Positions 60,137 through 64,000 of a stretch of DNA of 64,000 nucleotides are shown here, one piece after another (within the stretch, counting starts at the first letter, position 1; the number at the start of each line of letters is the position of its first letter). Source of the stretch: Methylovirgula sp. (GTDB lineage: Bacteria; Pseudomonadota; Alphaproteobacteria; Rhizobiales; Beijerinckiaceae); the NCBI RefSeq assembly GCF_037200945.1, contig NZ_JBBCGP010000001.1:1176501-1240500 (forward strand). Reading direction: 5' to 3'. The notes under the pieces were generated by a model. It worked only from the letters and a program-made list of their open reading frames with translations, had not been told where the DNA came from and searched no databases. The position numbers and the translations under genes were made by a program.

Positions 60137-60764
60137 ATGAAACCGCGCTTGCCATTCGTTCTCATTCTTGCCGGTCTTGCCGGTTGCGGGCTCACGTCTC
60201 TCGCCATCAACGCTCAGGCCGATCCCGTCTCGGGGCAGACGACAGAGCAGTCATCACCAAGCGATGCCTCGTCGAACGATACTCCAGAGCATTTCCATTT
60301 TTCGGACGCGGATCGTGCGGCCTTTCTTGATGCGCGGATCGCAGCTCTTCATGCAGGCCTCGTGCTGACGCCGGCGCAGGAAAAGCTCTGGCCCGTCGGT
60401 CGAGAGCGCCTTGCGCGAGACGCATAAAGTCATCGCCGGTCAACGCGCCGCGCGCCGCAACGGCCCGCGTCCCGCTGATCCTGTCGCGTGGCTGCAACGT
60501 GCCAGCGACAACACGATGGCGCGGGGCGAAGCGTTGAAGAAATTGGCCGATGCCGCCGGGCCCTTGTATTCATCGCTCAACGATGATCAGAAAAACCGGC
60601 TGCCGTTCCTGCTGCACGCCGCGCATTTTCATTTCTTCGGCGCGCGTTTTGCCGCCAATGACGGCTGGCATGGACATGATTGGCGCGGCGACCGCGGCGG
60701 CGATGATTCGCAAGGCCGCGACGACGAGAGCGATCACGCACCGGACGGTGGCAATCTTCAGTAA
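60137..60764 (+). pseudogene. LTXXQ-motif periplasmic protein (Spy/CpxP-like), frameshifted
   Basis: The first open frame (60137-60427) starts with a lipoprotein-like signal (VLILAGLAGCGL) and reaches the family motif ALHAGLVLTPAQEKLWP, then stops. The second frame (to 60764) continues the expected helices: VESALRETHKVIAGQRAARR followed by ALKKLADAAGPLYSSLNDDQ and KNRLPFLL. One extra base near 60395-60399 separates the two. Together they make one about 208-residue LTXXQ-family protein. The end is His/Asp/Gly-rich, which may bind metal. It is a real decayed gene or a sequencing error. Confidence 0.78.
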
Positions 60765-60782
60765 GTCTCGACTTTATAATTT

Positions 60783-60806
60783 GCCTTCGCCCGTATGGGC
60801 GAAGGC
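60783..60806. terminator. Hairpin between convergent LTXXQ and mscL genes
   Basis: Perfect ten-base arms gccttcgccc / gggcgaaggc enclose gtat. No T-run follows on either strand, so intrinsic termination is uncertain despite the position. Confidence 0.55.
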
Positions 60807-60816
60807 ACGCGCCGGA

Positions 60817-61248
60817 TTATTTCGCGCTCTTGGCGAGAAGGTCGCGGATTTCTGTCAGCAGAACTTCTTCTTTCGTCGGGGGTGCTGCGGCTTCTTCGGC
60901 CTTCTTTTCCTGCACGACTCTGGCGCGCAGCATATTGATGCCGCGCACGACGAGGAAAAGCACGAAGGCGACAATCAGAAAATTTATCACGATTGTTGCG
61001 AAGCTGCCCCAGGCGAGCACGGCGCCCTGCTTTTTCGCATCGACCAGAACATTCGATGTCACATGATGCGACAGCGGCAGGAAATAGTTGGAAAAATCGA
61101 GGCCGCCCGTGATCGCGCCGATGACCGGCATGATGATGTCATTGACAAGCGAGTCGACAATTTTGCCGAAAGCAGCGCCGATGATCACACCGATGGCGAG
61201 ATCGACGACATTGCCGCGCATCGCGAAGTCACGAAATTCCTTCCACAT
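60817..61248 (-). CDS. mscL: Large-conductance mechanosensitive channel MscL
   Basis: This is a 143-residue channel subunit. Helix 1 contains RGNVVDLAIGVIIGAAFGKI (residues about 11-30), the pore-lining segment with the classical glycine/alanine pattern. Helix 2 is near FATIVINFLIVAFVLFLVVR (about 83-102). The C-terminal bundle has PPTKEEVLLTEIRDLLAKSAK. It opens under strong hypo-osmotic shock to release solutes. It is monocistronic. Confidence 0.95.
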   Translation of the reverse strand: MWKEFRDFAMRGNVVDLAIGVIIGAAFGKIVDSLVNDIIMPVIGAITGGLDFSNYFLPLSHHVTSNVLVDAKKQGAVLAWGSFATIVINFLIVAFVLFLVVRGINMLRARVVQEKKAEEAAAPPTKEEVLLTEIRDLLAKSAK

Positions 61249-61371
61249 GCTCTCACCCCCTTCTTGAAAACCGCCGTAGGAACCTACGTCATTTGCATTT
61301 GAATGCGATTTGTTATTCGGGTGGAAAAAGCATCTCCGAAGTGCCGCATCGCACGCTGCACATTCCGCCAG

Positions 61372-62169
61372 TTACCAGAGGCCGCTGAAATGATGAAGCG
61401 GCCCCGAGCCCTGGCCGACGTTCAGTTTATCGGCACCGGCCAGGCTCGCGCTCACATAGGCTTTTGCGGCTTCGATCGCGGTGGCGAGGGGAAGATCGTT
61501 GGCGAGCCCCGCGGCGATCGCCGAAGAGAGCGTGCAGCCCGTTCCATGCGTGTTCTTGGTTGCGATGCGAGGTGCGGCGAAGACGCGCTCGATATTCCCG
61601 GCACATAAAATATCGACAGATTCGGCACCCGCGAGGTGCCCCCCCTTTACGAGGACTGCACTGAATCCGGCGCGGCACAGCTTGGCGGCGATCGCACGCA
61701 TCTGTTCGATCGAGGCGGGAACCTGATCCTGGGCCAACTTTGCCGCCTCGGCGAGATTGGGCGTCACCAGCGCTGTCAGCGGCGCGAGATAATGGATCAG
61801 CGCCGCGGCGAGATCCTCCGTGGCGAGTGTGTCGCCGCTGGAGGCGCGCATCACGGGATCGAGCACGACATAAGCGGGCTTGTGGACCGCAAGCCGCTGC
61901 GCAACCGCTTCGATATTGGCGATCGTGCCCAACATGCCGATCTTGACCGCGGCGATCTGGATGTCGGCGAAAAGCGCGTCGATCTGCGCGGCGAGAAAAT
62001 CCGGCTGCACCGGCATCAGCGCGCCGACGCCCTGGGTGTTCTGCACGGTCGAGGCGCTCAAAGCCGCGACGCCATAGCAACGCAGGGCGGCGAAAGTCTT
62101 GATGTCGGCCAACACGCCGGCACCGCCCGAAGGGTCGAACCCGGCGATGGTCAGGACGTTCGGAATCAT
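61372..62169 (-). CDS. thiD: Hydroxymethylpyrimidine/phosphomethylpyrimidine kinase ThiD
   Basis: This is a 265-residue ribokinase-fold kinase. The N-terminus VLTIAGFDPSGGAGVLADIK (about residues 5-24) is the ThiD HMP-binding region. The C-terminal anion hole with catalytic Asp/Cys motif reads NTHGTGCTLSSAIAAGLA near 205-222. It phosphorylates HMP then HMP-P in thiamine synthesis. The ATG at 62169 overlaps the stop of the upstream DUF2937 gene, so the two are co-translated. No TPP riboswitch was seen upstream. Confidence 0.93.
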   Translation of the reverse strand: MIPNVLTIAGFDPSGGAGVLADIKTFAALRCYGVAALSASTVQNTQGVGALMPVQPDFLAAQIDALFADIQIAAVKIGMLGTIANIEAVAQRLAVHKPAYVVLDPVMRASSGDTLATEDLAAALIHYLAPLTALVTPNLAEAAKLAQDQVPASIEQMRAIAAKLCRAGFSAVLVKGGHLAGAESVDILCAGNIERVFAAPRIATKNTHGTGCTLSSAIAAGLANDLPLATAIEAAKAYVSASLAGADKLNVGQGSGPLHHFSGLW

Positions 62170-62693
62170 CAGACCTCGATGACCTCCGGCTCCTGCCGCG
62201 GCCCGAAAATCTTCTTTCGGTGCCGAACAGGTAGGCCGATCAGATGCGTCAGAATCCAGCCGAAGACGAAGCCGATGACACCGGAAATGAAGCCGTCCGG
62301 CGTCGTCGGAACAGCGGGTTGGTAAGCCTCATAGGCGCGCTGCGCGATGGTCGGATCAAAGGTCTCGGCAAGCGCGATCCATTTCGAGATGACGTTCGTC
62401 GAATTGAACGCGGCCGCGCCCCTGCGGAGCCGCGCCAGCCGGTTAACGATGCGCTGCATCTCCGCACCGCGCCCCTGCGCCAGCGGATCGGGATTGGCTT
62501 CGAGCCGGTTCACGGCTTGTGATTCGTTCAGATGTTGCGCAGCGGCTTCCGAATCAAATTGGCTGACGATGGTTGCGAGTTCGTCGATCGCGCCGCCCAG
62601 CCGCTGCTCATACTGCTGCCAGAACTCCGGCGCCTGAGTCGAGGCGAAGCCGAAGACGAAAGCGAAGAAGAGCGCGATGCGGTTGAGGATCAT
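62169..62693 (-). CDS. DUF2937 family membrane protein
   Basis: This is a 174-residue protein of the DUF2937 type. It has an N-terminal helix (IALFFAFVFGFASTQAP), a helical periplasmic region (EFWQQYEQRLGGAIDELATI) and a C-terminal helix (FISGVIGFVFGWILTHLI). GGGAG upstream supports the ATG at 62693. It overlaps thiD by one base. The function is unknown. Confidence 0.72.
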   Translation of the reverse strand: MILNRIALFFAFVFGFASTQAPEFWQQYEQRLGGAIDELATIVSQFDSEAAAQHLNESQAVNRLEANPDPLAQGRGAEMQRIVNRLARLRRGAAAFNSTNVISKWIALAETFDPTIAQRAYEAYQPAVPTTPDGFISGVIGFVFGWILTHLIGLPVRHRKKIFGPRQEPEVIEV

Positions 62694-62781
62694 GCGGGCT
62701 CCCGATGCGCCGGCGCCGCTGACCGGCACTCGGATATCATTATCGCCGCGTCACTATAAGCGATCGTGATGCACCCGGCGA

Positions 62782-63786
62782 TCAGCCCGGCATTTCGAGA
62801 AGCCCGGCTTCGCCCGCGCCGGTGCCGAAAAGGAGACGGCGGCCGTCGCGGTTCCAGGCGAACGCCGTGATCGGGTCATGCGTTCCGGCCTCGGTCCGGC
62901 GGATCAGGATTTCGGCGCCATCGGTCATCCGACAGAGCAAAATCCAGCCGTCCTCATAGCCGATCGCGACAGCGAGCGCCTTGGGATGGCAGGCGACGCG
63001 CGAAACCTTGACCCGGCGCACGCCGCATTCGCGCGGCTGCTTGCCCATCGGGCCATCCTTGTCCTTGAACGGCCAGACGATACAGGCCTCGGCGCCCGAG
63101 GTCGCCAGCCAGCGGCCGTCATGGGACCAGGAAAGCGAGCGTGTCTTCGCCGGATAGCCCGACATGCGCATATCGCGTTTGTCGGAGAGCCGCCAGCCAT
63201 GCAGGGCGTTTTCCTGCATCGAGGTGACGAGGAAGCGGCCATCGGGCGCGAAGGTTGCGTCGAGATGCGCGCCCTTCCAGTCGAGCAGTTCGGGCGGCGC
63301 ATTCGTGTCGGGAAACCAGAGCGACGCGCCATTATAATGGGCGATGGCGAGCCGATAGCCTTTCGGCGCGAAGGCGAGGCCGCGAACGGTGGACGGCGCG
63401 TTAAAATTCTTCAGCCGGCCTTGCGCATCGCGGGCGAAGACCTGCTTGCCGCACGACCAGGCGAGTGCGCCATCTTCGCGCGCGGCGAGCGCATCGATCC
63501 ACTTGCCGTCTTCGCGGAAGATTTCCTCATGCGTCCCGTCGGCATTAAGCGCCACGATACGTCCGTCATCGCCGCCGGTTATGAGCCGTTTGCCTACCAT
63601 TGCGGCGACGAGGATCGCGCCGTCGGGATGCAGCGGGATTCGGTCTTCACTCTGGTCCTCGACCCGCACGACTGTCCCGTCGCCGAGCGCAAGCACGCCG
63701 ACCGGGCCGAGAAAGGCCGCGGCGGTGACATGCGCCCCAGCGGCAATCGGGCTGACGCGATCGGTCAGGGATGCTGTGTCGTCCAT
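62782..63786 (-). CDS. WD40 repeat protein next to cobW
   Basis: This is a 334-residue beta-propeller protein with about seven WD40-like repeats; clear copies include SLSWSHDGRWLATSGAEACI, LDATFAPDGRFLVTSMQENA and AFAWNRDGRRLLFGTGAGEA. It is not secreted. Its ATG at 63786 overlaps the stop of the upstream cobW-type gene, so it is translationally coupled to it. This WD40-cobW pairing is familiar from other Rhizobiales and suggests a scaffold role in zinc homeostasis, which is not proven. Confidence 0.82.
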   Translation of the reverse strand: MDDTASLTDRVSPIAAGAHVTAAAFLGPVGVLALGDGTVVRVEDQSEDRIPLHPDGAILVAAMVGKRLITGGDDGRIVALNADGTHEEIFREDGKWIDALAAREDGALAWSCGKQVFARDAQGRLKNFNAPSTVRGLAFAPKGYRLAIAHYNGASLWFPDTNAPPELLDWKGAHLDATFAPDGRFLVTSMQENALHGWRLSDKRDMRMSGYPAKTRSLSWSHDGRWLATSGAEACIVWPFKDKDGPMGKQPRECGVRRVKVSRVACHPKALAVAIGYEDGWILLCRMTDGAEILIRRTEAGTHDPITAFAWNRDGRRLLFGTGAGEAGLLEMPG

Positions 63787-64000
63787 CAGGCGGCGCAGGC
63801 CAGGAAGCCCTGGCGGATCTCGTCTTCCTTGAGATGTTTGCCGATGAAGACGACGCGGCTCATGCGCTTTTCGTCGGGGCGCCATTCGCGCTGCACGTCG
63901 CCGTCGAGCATCATATGCACGCCCTGAAAGACGAAACGCTTCGGCTCGTTCTTGAAGGACAGAATGCCTTTCGAGCGCAGGATCGACGGGCCTTCCTTCT
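63786..64000 (-). CDS. CobW-type G3E GTPase, C-terminal part (truncated by window edge)
   Basis: Only the last 71 residues are in the window. They read KEGPSILRSKGILSFKNEPK, then FVFQGVHMMLDGDVQREW, then MSRVVFIGKHLKEDEIRQGF, ending ACAA. This is the C-terminal CobW_C domain of COG0523 proteins of the YjiA/CobW type. It ends with TGA overlapping the ATG of the WD40 gene. It is a second, different COG0523 protein besides the one at 28228; the GTPase domain lies outside. Confidence 0.85.
   Translation of the reverse strand, partial: KEGPSILRSKGILSFKNEPKRFVFQGVHMMLDGDVQREWRPDEKRMSRVVFIGKHLKEDEIRQGFLACAA

Noticed and set aside
61249..62169. A TPP riboswitch for thiD
   Set aside because: No THI-box-like sequence was visible; thiD is translated from within an operon with the DUF2937 gene.
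1..64000. tRNA or rRNA genes, CRISPR arrays and insertion sequences
   Set aside because: No T-loop-like sequences in cloverleaf context, no direct-repeat arrays with spacers and no transposase-like proteins were found by reading; a dedicated search would be needed to exclude a divergent tRNA.

Overview
The window is a contiguous chromosomal stretch of a GC-rich alphaproteobacterium, most likely of the Rhizobiales (Hyphomicrobiales) and plausibly near the Beijerinckiaceae. This is inferred from the PhyR-NepR-EcfG general stress locus, EcfG-type GGAAC-N16-CGTT promoters, a UvrB with a long N-terminal extension, a GCG_CRPN-type secreted peptide, carB followed by greA, xerD divergent from aroK/aroB, and a CobW/WD40 pair. 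No rRNA, tRNA, CRISPR array, transposase or phage module was seen.

Region 1 to about 17.9 kb is accessory in character. It is a run of small regulator-plus-enzyme cassettes: three TetR, two AraC and one LysR regulators next to short-chain dehydrogenases, flavin monooxygenases, a quinone reductase, a TetA-like efflux pump, a succinate-semialdehyde dehydrogenase, a fumarylacetoacetate hydrolase-family enzyme and LrgAB. Several regulators sit beside clear palindromic operators. The most notable cassette (2545-6515) is a divergent TetR facing FAD monooxygenase - quinone oxidoreductase - TetA-like exporter, which looks like combined modification and export of a planar drug or quinone.

Region 18 to 38 kb mixes housekeeping and envelope or metal genes: a YeiH transporter, a PcrA/UvrD-type helicase, ArfB, a ZntB/CorA-like channel, an extensin-like lipoprotein, a CobW zinc GTPase behind a Zur-box-like palindrome, cytochrome b561, a retropepsin-like protein, uvrB, a PAP2 enzyme and aspartate aminotransferase. 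Two copies of a REP-like palindromic element lie at convergent or intergenic positions.

Region 38 to 52 kb holds a methyl-accepting chemotaxis protein, carB, greA, a regulator with two reductases, a CorC-type protein, a fused shikimate kinase/3-dehydroquinate synthase, and xerD.

Region 52 to 64 kb is centred on the general stress response: phyR divergent from nepR-ecfG, with opposing EcfG-type promoters between them and a matching promoter in front of a KGG-repeat stress gene. DUF883/YqjE-like envelope stress proteins, a GT-C-like membrane protein, mscL, thiD and a WD40-CobW pair follow.

Three genes (1-985, 57596-58048, 60137-60764) are each split by a single-base frameshift. These are either real decay or indel errors in the assembly.
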